From contig NZ_AP026671.1 in the NCBI RefSeq assembly GCF_027946175.1, positions 496,001-560,000 on the forward strand: DNA of 64,000 bases, in the 5' to 3' direction. This stretch comes from Nitratiruptor tergarcus DSM 16512 (GTDB taxonomy: Bacteria > Campylobacterota > Campylobacteria > Campylobacterales > Nitratiruptoraceae). The notes under the pieces were generated by a model. The model saw only the letters and a program-made list of their open reading frames with translations. It made no database searches and had not been told where the DNA came from. The translations under genes and the position numbers were made by a program. This document shows, in pieces, positions 37,839 through 45,447 of this stretch. Numbering within the stretch: the first letter of the stretch is position 1; each line of letters opens with the position of its first letter.

Positions 37839-38689
37839 CTGCTACCTCTTTTAAGAAAGTAAAATTTTGCAACCGCAATGACAATAAAACTGATAACAAA
37901 GAGGATAAGTGCTAAGTAAAAAAGACTTGCATAGTAGAGATCTCCATCAGCTTCTGTAAATTCATTGGCCAAAGTTACGGGAATGGATGTTGCAGGTTCA
38001 ATTAGGCTTTTTGGAATTTTATGAACGTTTCCCATTACAAAAGTTACCGCCATTGTCTCACCGATTGCTCGCCCTAGTGCTAAAATGATTGATCCAATAA
38101 CTCCGGCTTTCGCATAGGGCAACACTACATCTTTGATTACATCCCACTTAGTGGCTCCTAAAGCGTATGCAGACTCTTTAAGCACATCTGGTGTTGTATT
38201 CATACTGTCTCGCGTAATTGCCGCCATAAAGGGTAAAATCATGATTGCTAACACTATTCCGGCCGTTAGCAGTCCAAGTCCGCTTCCACCAAAGGCATCA
38301 CGGATAATAGGAGCAAAAAAGAAAAGACCCCACATTCCGTAAATTATAGATGGAATGGCTGCGAGCAATTCTATAGCTATGCTTGTAGGAGCTTTGAGGA
38401 ATTTTGGTGCTATTTCAGTGAGAAATATTGCCACACCAATAGCAACAGGTGTTGCTAAAGCCATAGCGATAATAGTAGAGACTACTGAGCCATAAATCGC
38501 AGGGGCTCCACCAAAAATCTCAAGATTTGGAGCCCATTTAGTGTTGAGTAAAAATTTGAGGCCAAAAGCTTCAATAGCAGGTTTGGCTTCTTGAAAGAGG
38601 ATCCAAAAAATAGCTACTAAGACTACAAGAACAAAAAATGCCGCAATTTTTGTTAAATTTTCAAATGTTAAATCAATGGCTTTTTGCAC
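37835..38689 (-). CDS. pstC: Phosphate ABC transporter permease PstC
   Basis: Membrane partner of PstA. Conserved segments are IYGSVVSTIIAMALATPVAIG near 65, IAIELLAAIPSIIYGMWGLFF near 105, EAA-loop LKESAYALGATKWDVIKDVV near 170, and LGRAIGETMAVTFVMGN near 205. 284 residues with six helices expected. It is the first gene of pstCAB, with its own Pho-type promoter at 38717-38749. Confidence 0.96.
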   Translation of the reverse strand: MQKAIDLTFENLTKIAAFFVLVVLVAIFWILFQEAKPAIEAFGLKFLLNTKWAPNLEIFGGAPAIYGSVVSTIIAMALATPVAIGVAIFLTEIAPKFLKAPTSIAIELLAAIPSIIYGMWGLFFFAPIIRDAFGGSGLGLLTAGIVLAIMILPFMAAITRDSMNTTPDVLKESAYALGATKWDVIKDVVLPYAKAGVIGSIILALGRAIGETMAVTFVMGNVHKIPKSLIEPATSIPVTLANEFTEADGDLYYASLFYLALILFVISFIVIAVAKFYFLKRGSR

Positions 38690-38716
38690 AGATGCCTCCG
38701 CTGAAAATTTGGATGT

Positions 38717-38749
38717 ATTATAAGAAAGCTAAATTACAAAACAGTTACA
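38717..38749 (-). promoter_or_regulatory. Pho-box promoter of pstCAB
   Basis: On the minus strand: TGTAAC (38749-38744), five bases, TGTAAT (38738-38733), ten bases, then TATAAT (38722-38717). Repeats 11 bp apart in place of the -35 element followed by ~10 bp to the -10 box is the PhoB-activated design known from E. coli. The pstC start is 28 bp downstream. The same layout occurs at pstS and phoU. Confidence 0.75.
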
Positions 38750-38785
38750 TTCAAAGTAGGTAAAGAAAAGCAAGAATAAATAGTA

Positions 38786-38811
38786 TGGTAAGAGGAGGAA
38801 GCCTCTTACCA
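38786..38811 (-). terminator. Hairpin after the pstS-porin operon
   Basis: TGGTAAGAGG (38786-38795) and CCTCTTACCA (38802-38811) form a perfect 10-bp stem with a 6-base loop covering the porin stop codon. On the minus strand a T-containing stretch (TACTATTTATT) follows. It would separate the pstS-porin transcript from pstCAB. The T-tract is imperfect. Confidence 0.6.
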
Positions 38812-39978
38812 ATGTACCTCAGCGGTGAGGAGGTAATCGATTTTGTTACTATTGTTAGGTTGATCATCTGTATATTTATCAATATTTGCAATAAATTTCA
38901 CATTTTTGTTATACGTGTATGCTACGCCCGCAATGATATTTTTCTTTGTGTAATCAATGTTGCTTGCAGGAGTTACTTTCCAGTGGTCATAGCGGGCTAA
39001 AATGCTCCAATCTTTGATTGGTCTAAACTCTCCATTTACGCTCCAACCTTTTCCATCATGAGGTCCGCCATTATTGTCATTTTTCATCAAATAACCACCT
39101 ATGAGAAACATCGGAGTATTATATACAGCGTGGAGTCCTGTAATGGTATCTTTGTTTTGTCCGTTATCTGTCCCAGTAAGATAGCGTCCAAAAAAAGAAA
39201 TATTGAGCCACTCATCACTTGTTGCATGCACGTGTTTTTTTCCAGTTCCAAGAGCTTCATATGTTAAGCGCCACTCAAAGCTTTGTCCAGTTCCGCTTTT
39301 AACGCTATGATATCCGCCGTTATTGAATAGTCCAATTTCGCTTGTAAAGTAGTCTGTTTTAGTTTTAAAGTTTATACCAGGAGAAGCTGAATTAATTACA
39401 TGCGCTGCATTGCGAGTCTCGACAAATGTTTCGGAAATACTTCTATAAAGCCATCCGTGATGCTCAGCATAATCTATCCAAGGTCTATGAACCTGACCAA
39501 ATTCAACGCCTGTAAAGGGGAGAATGTTGCTTAAATAAAGGTATGCATATTTAAGTCTTGCTACCCAGTCGCCGTTATTTTGCTGATGGGTATCGAGTGT
39601 AATTCTTGCATAATCGTGCTTATTCCAGTAGGCTTTTACTTGCAAGTAGTTTCTTCTTGTCTCAACAGTGCTCTTATCAGCTCTGTTTTTATCATCATAG
39701 TCTGTATAATGATATCCAAGGTAGTGGACTCCGTTTATTTTTAGCTTTGGAACTTTGCTAAAAACTTTTGTTCCCTTTATCTCTTTTGTCATCTCGTTGC
39801 GGATTTTTTGGTTTTGCTTAGCTATATCTTGAACACTTATAAAATCCCCAAGCTTTACTCTGTTTGGTCCAGGTTTTGTATAGATTGCACCGCTGTCTTT
39901 ATCCTGATAGAGAGTAATTGTTCCAGCCATTAAAGACGTTGCTACAAATGCCGATAAACTCAAAGCTATTTTTTTCAT
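38806..39978 (-). CDS. Outer-membrane porin, probably phosphate-selective type
   Basis: 390 residues with a signal peptide (MKKIALSLSAFVATSLMAG) and a sequence of alternating amphipathic strands typical of an outer-membrane barrel, ending in VHW, the aromatic C-terminal residue needed for BamA insertion. Basic residues are scattered through the loops. A sequence YAYLYLSNILPFTGVEFGQVHRPW near 175 resembles OprP/OprO-like phosphate porins. Start ATG at 39978 has AAAGGA seven bases upstream; ATG at 39993 would add MKGKN before the signal. It lies 28 bp after pstS and no promoter is visible between, so it is probably part of the Pho regulon. Confidence 0.8.
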   Translation of the reverse strand: MKKIALSLSAFVATSLMAGTITLYQDKDSGAIYTKPGPNRVKLGDFISVQDIAKQNQKIRNEMTKEIKGTKVFSKVPKLKINGVHYLGYHYTDYDDKNRADKSTVETRRNYLQVKAYWNKHDYARITLDTHQQNNGDWVARLKYAYLYLSNILPFTGVEFGQVHRPWIDYAEHHGWLYRSISETFVETRNAAHVINSASPGINFKTKTDYFTSEIGLFNNGGYHSVKSGTGQSFEWRLTYEALGTGKKHVHATSDEWLNISFFGRYLTGTDNGQNKDTITGLHAVYNTPMFLIGGYLMKNDNNGGPHDGKGWSVNGEFRPIKDWSILARYDHWKVTPASNIDYTKKNIIAGVAYTYNKNVKFIANIDKYTDDQPNNSNKIDYLLTAEVHW

Positions 39979-40006
39979 ATTTTTTCCTTTCATTCAAGTT
40001 TATATT

Positions 40007-41017
40007 TTATTTGCTCTTGGGAGCAATTTTGTGCATTTCCCAATATTTTCTGATGATATCTTTCGTGGATGCCGGAAGCGGAATATATCCCAATCTTTTT
40101 GCCTCTTCATCTCCGTTTCTAAAAGCCCAGTCAAAGAAAGCCGTTACTTTTTTGTTTGTTTTGGTTTTTTCCCGTGGAAGCAAAATGAAAGTCCCAGCTA
40201 CTATTGGATAGCTGTTATCACCTGGTTGCAGTGCCAAGACTTGGTAAAAGTGGTTTTTTGGACTCCATTTTGCATGAGAAGCTGCTGCTTGGAAATTTTT
40301 TTCAGTCGGTGCTACCCATTTGCCGCTTACCGTTTGCAAAGTGGCAGCTTTGAAGTTGTTCTGTTTTTTGTAGGCATACTCTACATAGCCGATACTGTAA
40401 GGGGTTTGTTTTAAAAGGTTTGATACTCCCTCATTTCCTTTGCCGCCTAGCCCTACAGGCCAGTCTACTGCTTTTCCTGTTCCTACATTGCTTGCCCAAT
40501 CTTTGCTAATATGTGTAAGAAAATAGGTAAAATTAAAAGTCGTTCCGCTGCCATCGCTTCTATGAATAACAACGATTTTTTTATGAGGAAGTTTCACACC
40601 TGGATTATCTTCGGCAATTGCTTTATCATCCCAGTATTTTATTTTGCCAAGAAAAATATCGGCTACATCTTTGTTTTCAAGTTTAAGATTGTCTGGAATA
40701 TTTGGAACATTATAAGCTACTACGATACTTCCAATGACAGCCGGAAATTGGTAGAGTCTTTTTTTATCAAGCTGTTTTGGTTTGAGAGGCTTATCGCTTG
40801 CTCCAAAATCAACAATTCTAGCACTAATTTGTTTAATACCGCCCCCACTTCCAATAGATTGATAGTTTATTTGATTTCCTGTTACCTTATAGTAATTATA
40901 TGCCCATGCATAGTAAAGTGGAGCTGGAAACGTGGCACCTGCTCCGTTAATACGCTCAGCAAAGCTGCTTGTAGCGATTGCCGCTACTGCAAGAGCTGTT
41001 ATTGCAATGCTTCTCAT
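40007..41017 (-). CDS. pstS: Phosphate ABC transporter substrate-binding protein PstS
   Basis: Periplasmic phosphate receptor. Signal peptide MRSIAITALAVAAIATSSFA, then INGAGATFPAPLYYAW and IGSGGGIKQISARIVDFGASDKPL, the first phosphate-binding loop; RSDGSGTTFNFTYFL near 153 is the second; SIGYVEYAYKKQN near 205 is typical. Length 336. AAAGGGAG precedes the ATG at 41017. Promoter is the Pho-type site at 41047-41100. Separated from pstCAB by the porin gene. Confidence 0.96.
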   Translation of the reverse strand: MRSIAITALAVAAIATSSFAERINGAGATFPAPLYYAWAYNYYKVTGNQINYQSIGSGGGIKQISARIVDFGASDKPLKPKQLDKKRLYQFPAVIGSIVVAYNVPNIPDNLKLENKDVADIFLGKIKYWDDKAIAEDNPGVKLPHKKIVVIHRSDGSGTTFNFTYFLTHISKDWASNVGTGKAVDWPVGLGGKGNEGVSNLLKQTPYSIGYVEYAYKKQNNFKAATLQTVSGKWVAPTEKNFQAAASHAKWSPKNHFYQVLALQPGDNSYPIVAGTFILLPREKTKTNKKVTAFFDWAFRNGDEEAKRLGYIPLPASTKDIIRKYWEMHKIAPKSK

Positions 41018-41046
41018 TCATTCTCCCTTTTGATTTTGACATTGAA

Positions 41047-41100
41047 AGTATAAAAAGTAAAAATGACAAATTGGTTACAAGGTGTAACTGTTTTGTTACA
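41047..41100 (-). promoter_or_regulatory. Pho-box promoter of pstS
   Basis: On the minus strand: TGTAAC (41100-41095), a second TGTAAC (41079-41074) 21 bp on, TGTCAT (41068-41063) 11 bp after that, ten bases, then TATACT (41052-41047). The last two repeats and -10 have exactly the geometry of the pstC promoter. The pstS start is 30 bp downstream. Overlaps the divergent phoU site. Confidence 0.8.
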
Positions 41101-41115
41101 ATTGTGCATTATAAT
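41083..41115 (+). promoter_or_regulatory. Pho-box promoter of phoU-phoB-phoR
   Basis: On the plus strand: TGTAAC (41083-41088), five bases, TGTTAC (41094-41099), ten bases, then TATAAT (41110-41115). The layout is the same as on the pstS side and interlocks with it: GTTACA-AGG-TGTAAC (41074-41088) is a perfect inverted repeat contributing half-sites to both strands. Implies positive autoregulation of the two-component system. Confidence 0.75.
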
Positions 41116-41145
41116 GCCTAAAAAACTAGAATGAGGGTAAAACGG

Positions 41146-41805
41146 ATGCTTACAACCTATCAGCAAAGAGTAAAAAAACTCAATAGTATGGTTCAAGATG
41201 CTACAAAAAAGATTGTAGCAGCCCACAAAGTAGCACTCAGCGCTTTTAAAAACAAAGATTTGGATGAGTTTGAAGCGGTTATTGAGTTAGTGAAAACAAT
41301 GGATGAGGAGGCAAGAGATATAGATAATGATGTAGTAAAAATCATTGCTCTTTTTGGTCCGGAGGCGAGTGAATTAAGAGAGCTAATTGCTTATATCAAA
41401 CTCACTAATGAAATTGTACGAATTGGTGATTATGCCAAAACTTATGCCAAAACTATGAAGCGCCATATTGCAAATGAGATCGATTTTTCAAAACTTGATG
41501 AGTATGTTGTTCAACTGCATGAGACTGCTATTAAGGCAATAGAGTTTGCATTAGATATTATTGAAAGCGAAGATGGAGAGGAGCTTTATCGCAAAACGAT
41601 GGTAGAAGAGAGTAAAACGGATGAGATATTTAAGCTTTTTGAAAAAGAGCTTCTCTCAGATCTTTGTGAAGATAGCGAGAAAATTGCAGATTATCTCAAT
41701 GTGCTCTCTACCGCAAGAAAAATTGAGCGCACGGCAGACAGAGCCGTTGAAATTGCAAAATTGCTGCTATTTGCCAAAAAAGGCGGAAAATTGGAGAGCT
41801 TTTAA
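41146..41805 (+). CDS. phoU: Phosphate signalling complex protein PhoU
   Basis: All-helical protein of about 219 residues with two PhoU-type three-helix bundles; metal-coordinating acidic motifs appear as EDxxxD-like stretches (DEEARDIDNDVVKI near 60 and ESKTDEIFKLFEKELL near 165). It links Pst transport state to the sensor kinase. ATG at 41146 has GAGGG (41133-41137) eight bases upstream; ATG at 41131 lacks a good site. It leads a phoU-phoB-phoR operon, its stop overlapping the phoB start. Confidence 0.9.
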   Translation: MLTTYQQRVKKLNSMVQDATKKIVAAHKVALSAFKNKDLDEFEAVIELVKTMDEEARDIDNDVVKIIALFGPEASELRELIAYIKLTNEIVRIGDYAKTYAKTMKRHIANEIDFSKLDEYVVQLHETAIKAIEFALDIIESEDGEELYRKTMVEESKTDEIFKLFEKELLSDLCEDSEKIADYLNVLSTARKIERTADRAVEIAKLLLFAKKGGKLESF

Positions 41806-42473
41806 TGGCAAAACCTTTAATTGTCGTTATTGAAGACAAAGAAGATTTGCTAGAGCTTTTAGAGTTTCGTCTTTCTAAAGAATATGAAGTAGAGGGTTTT
41901 TTATCTACAAAAAATGTAGAGCACTTTTTAGAAGAGGAAGATGTAGCCTTGATGCTAGTTGATAGAAATTTACCGGGAGTTGAGGGGAGCGAGTTTGTAA
42001 AAAATCTTCGCAATAGAGGATATGACATTCCCGTTATTTTTCTTACGGCAAAAGATAGTGAGAGTGATATAGAAATGGGATTTATGCGTGGGGGAGATGA
42101 TTATATTACAAAACCTTTTAATTTTAATGAGCTTTTGCTAAGAATCCAAGCAGTCCTTCGCAGAAGCCGTCCGGATCTCTTTGCTTCTAATTTAAAATAT
42201 AGAGATATTGAGCTTCATCCCTCTTCGCACAAATGTTTTATTGAAGGCAAAGAGGTGCAGCTAACAAAACTTGAATTTGAGCTTTTGAGTGAGTTTTTAA
42301 AAAATAGAGGTCAAGTACTCAGCAGAGATTATCTCTTGGAGCATGTTTGGAGGGATATTAAACAAGAGCGCAGTGTCAATGTAGCAATCAAGCGTCTTAA
42401 AGAAAAGATTGATCCAAAAAAAGAGAAAAACTACATCGAAGCGGTGCGGGGAGTTGGATATAAGCTATGCTAA
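41805..42473 (+). CDS. phoB: OmpR-family response regulator PhoB
   Basis: Receiver domain with acidic pocket ED at 10-11 and phosphoacceptor D53 (LVDRNLPG), conserved Thr in FLTAKD and Lys in YITKPFNFNE; C-terminal winged helix (LTKLEFELLSEFLKNRGQVLS then RSVNVAIKRLKEKI). 222 residues. Sits between phoU and phoR in the same operon next to pst and three Pho-type boxes, so PhoB is a safe name functionally, though the phosphate regulator of Campylobacter (PhosR) may be distinct. Overlaps phoR by 7 bp. Confidence 0.9.
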   Translation: MAKPLIVVIEDKEDLLELLEFRLSKEYEVEGFLSTKNVEHFLEEEDVALMLVDRNLPGVEGSEFVKNLRNRGYDIPVIFLTAKDSESDIEMGFMRGGDDYITKPFNFNELLLRIQAVLRRSRPDLFASNLKYRDIELHPSSHKCFIEGKEVQLTKLEFELLSEFLKNRGQVLSRDYLLEHVWRDIKQERSVNVAIKRLKEKIDPKKEKNYIEAVRGVGYKLC

Positions 42474-43816
42474 GACTTCATCAGATCTTTTTTTCCCATC
42501 TTTTGGCGCTTTTGGGCGTTTTATTTGTTTTGGTAAGTCTTTTTAGTTACTATGGAATCCGCCAGATAGAGATTGATAACTTTACAAATGAGCTTAAAAC
42601 TATTCTAAAAATTTTAGATGAAAAGATAGATGTTAAAAAGATTGATAAAAAAGTGCATGCAAGGGTTACTCTCATTGATAGCAGTGGCAAAGTGCTTGCA
42701 GAGAGCCGTTTTGATCCACAGGGTATGGAAAATCACCTTAACCGCCCTGAAATCAAAGAGGCAATGAAAAAAGGGTGGGGAAGGAGCGTAAGGTATTCAG
42801 CTACTTTGCACCAAGACTTTTTGTATGTAGCCAAGAGGCTTGGTGATGGAAAATTTTTGCGTCTTGCCAAACCGCTAAAAGAGATAAATGAGCATTTTTT
42901 AGCTCTTTGGATCCGTTTTATGGCTATATTTGCCCTTTTTATCTTTATAGCTTTGTTGGTTTCATTCTTTTTAAGCAAAAAAATTAAAGCTGAAGTGCAA
43001 AAGATTTTAGACTATGTAGATGCTCTGTGGCACAAAGAGTATGAGAAGAGTTTAAAAGTCTCTTTTGCCAAAGAGTTTGAGCTTTTATCAAAGCATTTGC
43101 AAAAGCTTGCAAAGAGGCTTCAAAAAAGGGAAGCAAAAAAGGAGCGCTATACGCAAAAAATCAAGCAGATCTCAAAACAGCGTACAGAGCTTATTAGTGC
43201 AATTAGCCATGAATTTAAAAATCCTGTTGCCGTTATAGATGGATATGCTCAGACTCTTTTGGAAGAGGAGGTTCCGCAGAAACTGCAAAAGAGATTTATT
43301 GAAAAGATTTACAATGCAAGCCAGAAAATTAGCTATATGATTGATAGATTGGCACTGGCTATGAAGTTTGAAAGCGGCTCCTTGCAGCCTCATAAAGAGC
43401 ATTTTGATATGTGTGAAGCTTTGCAAAAGGCGGTTGAATTTATTCATCAGCGCTATAAAAATAGAGAAATTCAGGTAGAGTGCAAGCCTTTTATAGTTTA
43501 TGCAGATAAATATATGATAGAAACCGTGCTTTTTAATCTTTTGGATAATGCTTTGAAATATTCTGAGCTTGCAGTCGTGGTGCGTATTAAAGATGATTAT
43601 TTGGAGGTCATAGATAGAGGAATTGGAATAAAGGAAAAGGAGATAAAGAAACTTACTAAAAAGTTTTACAGAGTGCGTCAAAGTTGGGATAACTCCATGG
43701 GACTTGGGCTTTATATTACGGAGTATATTTTACAGCTTCATCAGACTAAGCTGGAGATAGAGAGCGAATATGGCAAAGGATCAGTTTTTCGATTTTCTTT
43801 AAAACCTTTGCAATAA
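42467..43816 (+). CDS. phoR: Sensor histidine kinase, phosphate-responsive (PhoR-like)
   Basis: 449 residues: membrane helix near 8-28, a short periplasmic region of ~110 residues (LIDSSGKVLAESRFD), second helix near 148-168 (FMAIFALFIFIALLVSFFL), then a HAMP-like linker, the phosphoacceptor box SHEFKNPVAVIDGYAQ near 247, N box LLDNALKYS, G1 RGIGIKEKE and G2 MGLGLYIT. Unlike E. coli PhoR it has a real periplasmic domain and no obvious PAS domain. The pairing with phoU/phoB supports phosphate sensing. Confidence 0.85.
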   Translation: MLRLHQIFFSHLLALLGVLFVLVSLFSYYGIRQIEIDNFTNELKTILKILDEKIDVKKIDKKVHARVTLIDSSGKVLAESRFDPQGMENHLNRPEIKEAMKKGWGRSVRYSATLHQDFLYVAKRLGDGKFLRLAKPLKEINEHFLALWIRFMAIFALFIFIALLVSFFLSKKIKAEVQKILDYVDALWHKEYEKSLKVSFAKEFELLSKHLQKLAKRLQKREAKKERYTQKIKQISKQRTELISAISHEFKNPVAVIDGYAQTLLEEEVPQKLQKRFIEKIYNASQKISYMIDRLALAMKFESGSLQPHKEHFDMCEALQKAVEFIHQRYKNREIQVECKPFIVYADKYMIETVLFNLLDNALKYSELAVVVRIKDDYLEVIDRGIGIKEKEIKKLTKKFYRVRQSWDNSMGLGLYITEYILQLHQTKLEIESEYGKGSVFRFSLKPLQ

Positions 43817-43834
43817 AAAACTTTGTTTTTAAAG

Positions 43835-43840
43835 TATAAT
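43835..43840 (+). promoter_or_regulatory. -10 box of the phnA-like gene
   Basis: TATAAT in the 44-bp gap after phoR, 20 bp before the ATG, with AAGGAG (43851-43856) downstream. No Pho-type repeats precede it. Confidence 0.5.
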
Positions 43841-43860
43841 TACACCAAAAAAGGAGAATT

Positions 43861-44196
43861 ATGAGTTTACCAAAATGTCCAAAATGTGGTAGTGAATATG
43901 TCTATGAAGATGGAGAACTGCTTATATGCCCAGAGTGTGGATATGAGTTTACAAAAGAGGATGCCCAGAAGAAAGAAGAAGGACTAACTGTCAAAGATGC
44001 TCACGGAAATATATTACAAGATGGCGATGATGTAATTGTGATTAAAGATCTCAAAGTCAAAGGTGCAAGTGGATCTATCAAAGGGGGAACGAAAGTCAAA
44101 AATATTCGTCTTTGTGAAGGAGATCATAATATTGATTGTAAAGTTCCCGGATTTGGAGCAATGAAGCTTAAAAGCGAATTTGTAAAAAAAGCATGA
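43861..44196 (+). CDS. yjdM: PhnA/YjdM-family zinc-ribbon protein
   Basis: 111 residues with an N-terminal zinc ribbon ([25 protein letters not shown] split by ~16 residues, cysteines near 7, 10, 25, 28) and a C-terminal PhnA domain ([20 protein letters not shown], then [19 protein letters not shown]). The family name PhnA derives from the E. coli gene beside the phosphonate genes, but phosphonoacetate hydrolase activity is not established for such proteins. Function uncertain. Overlaps the ABC gene by 4 bp. Confidence 0.88.
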   Translation: MSLPKCPKCGSEYVYEDGELLICPECGYEFTKEDAQKKEEGLTVKDAHGNILQDGDDVIVIKDLKVKGASGSIKGGTKVKNIRLCEGDHNIDCKVPGFGAMKLKSEFVKKA

Positions 44197-44768
44197 GTGT
44201 TTTAAAAATAGAGCATCTTACTTTTGGTTATTCCCAAGAAAATCTTCTCTTTCAAGATTTCTCTTTGGAAGTACACAAAGGTGAGATTGTCTCTATAGTA
44301 GGACCAAGTGGGGTTGGCAAGAGTACTCTTTTTGAATTGATTGCAGGTTTTTTAAAACCAATACGAGGCAATATTATTACAGAGCCTTTCAGTATGATTT
44401 TTCAAGATCCTTACACCTCTTTTCATCCTACGTATAAAATAGTAGATCAAATTTCTGATGTTTGTGATATAGATGGTATTGAGCAATTAGCTTTGCAGAT
44501 GGATATCGATTCAAAGCTTTTATATAAACTTCCCCATGAGCTCTCTGGCGGGCAGCTGCAGCGCTGCTCAATACTCCGTGCAATTATGATGAAGCCAAAA
44601 CTCATCTTAGCAGATGAGCCTACAAGTGCTTTGGATAATATCACAAGTCTTAAAGTAATGAAGCTGCTACTGCGCTATCTTGATAGAGTAGGGATTTTGC
44701 TCATTACACATGATTTGGCGCTTGCCAAATGGTGTAGCGATCGCATTATTGAGTTGGGCACAGAGTAG
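44193..44768 (+). CDS. Orphan ABC transporter ATPase (Opp/Nik-like, compact)
   Basis: 191 residues, shorter than the usual 230-270. Walker [17 protein letters not shown] near 37, Q-loop [14 protein letters not shown] near 71 as in peptide/nickel importers, signature [15 protein letters not shown], Walker [18 protein letters not shown]-loop LITHDLALA. No C-terminal oligopeptide-binding extension, no permease and no binding protein nearby. It could serve a permease elsewhere or be a regulatory ATPase. Overlaps the phnA-like gene by 4 bp and the converging plsC by 23 bp. Confidence 0.8.
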   Translation: MSVLKIEHLTFGYSQENLLFQDFSLEVHKGEIVSIVGPSGVGKSTLFELIAGFLKPIRGNIITEPFSMIFQDPYTSFHPTYKIVDQISDVCDIDGIEQLALQMDIDSKLLYKLPHELSGGQLQRCSILRAIMMKPKLILADEPTSALDNITSLKVMKLLLRYLDRVGILLITHDLALAKWCSDRIIELGTE

Positions 44769-45447
44769 TACGCTCTTTATCTACAATCTCTTGCATTTTG
44801 CTGCGCAGATCTCTTAGCCAATCAGTTTGAGGATCCGGTGTGAAGCTGGGTAAATATTTTACTTTGATGATGCCAGGATTGAGCTCAAGCTTCTTGCTAT
44901 CAAATCTTGCCCTTGCGCAAACGATGACCACAGGTTGCACTTTGAGATGAAGTTTTTCGGCAATAATTTTTGCTCCCGGTTTGAATGGCAATAGCCTGTC
45001 TCCTCTAGCACGTGTGCCTTCAGGAAAGATAGCAATTATTTTATTTTGACTTTTATTTTTTGATTCTTTGAGAAGATGAACAAGAGATTTGCGATCTTCT
45101 CTATCAAGGCGAATATTTTCAGGAAGTTTGAGTAAAAGGCCAAAAAATGGAGTATCAAAAAGCTCTTTTTTAGCGATCCATACCATATCATAAGGAAATG
45201 TTGCTTCGATTACTGGAATATCAATGAGGCTCGAGTGGTTCATAATGATCATTTTTACTGTAGGATCTGGTTTCCCTTCTGTTACTACTTTGATACCAAG
45301 GAGTTGTAAGATTGCACGGGTGAAGAATGTTTTGAGTTTTTTATAATGTTTTTTGGGAAAAAGTAAAAATGCCAAGATGTTAAGAGTTACCATAATTAAT
45401 ATTACAAGTGCTGCATAAATACCTCTAATTTTGGCAAAGATCTTCAT
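44746..45447 (-). CDS. plsC: 1-acyl-sn-glycerol-3-phosphate acyltransferase
   Basis: Membrane-associated acyltransferase making phosphatidic acid. The catalytic HX4D motif is NHSSLID near 70, FPEGTRARGD near 142 is the second family motif, and AKKELFDTPFFG lies between; residues 8-30 are a hydrophobic anchor. 233 residues. Last gene of the minus-strand operon that starts with ctpA; overlaps the upstream unknown gene by 23 bp. Confidence 0.93.
   Translation of the reverse strand: MKIFAKIRGIYAALVILIMVTLNILAFLLFPKKHYKKLKTFFTRAILQLLGIKVVTEGKPDPTVKMIIMNHSSLIDIPVIEATFPYDMVWIAKKELFDTPFFGLLLKLPENIRLDREDRKSLVHLLKESKNKSQNKIIAIFPEGTRARGDRLLPFKPGAKIIAEKLHLKVQPVVIVCARARFDSKKLELNPGIIKVKYLPSFTPDPQTDWLRDLRSKMQEIVDKERTTLCPTQ

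Noticed and set aside
41131-41145. Upstream ATG for phoU
   Set aside because: No ribosome binding site at correct spacing; ATG 41146 has GAGGG eight bases before.
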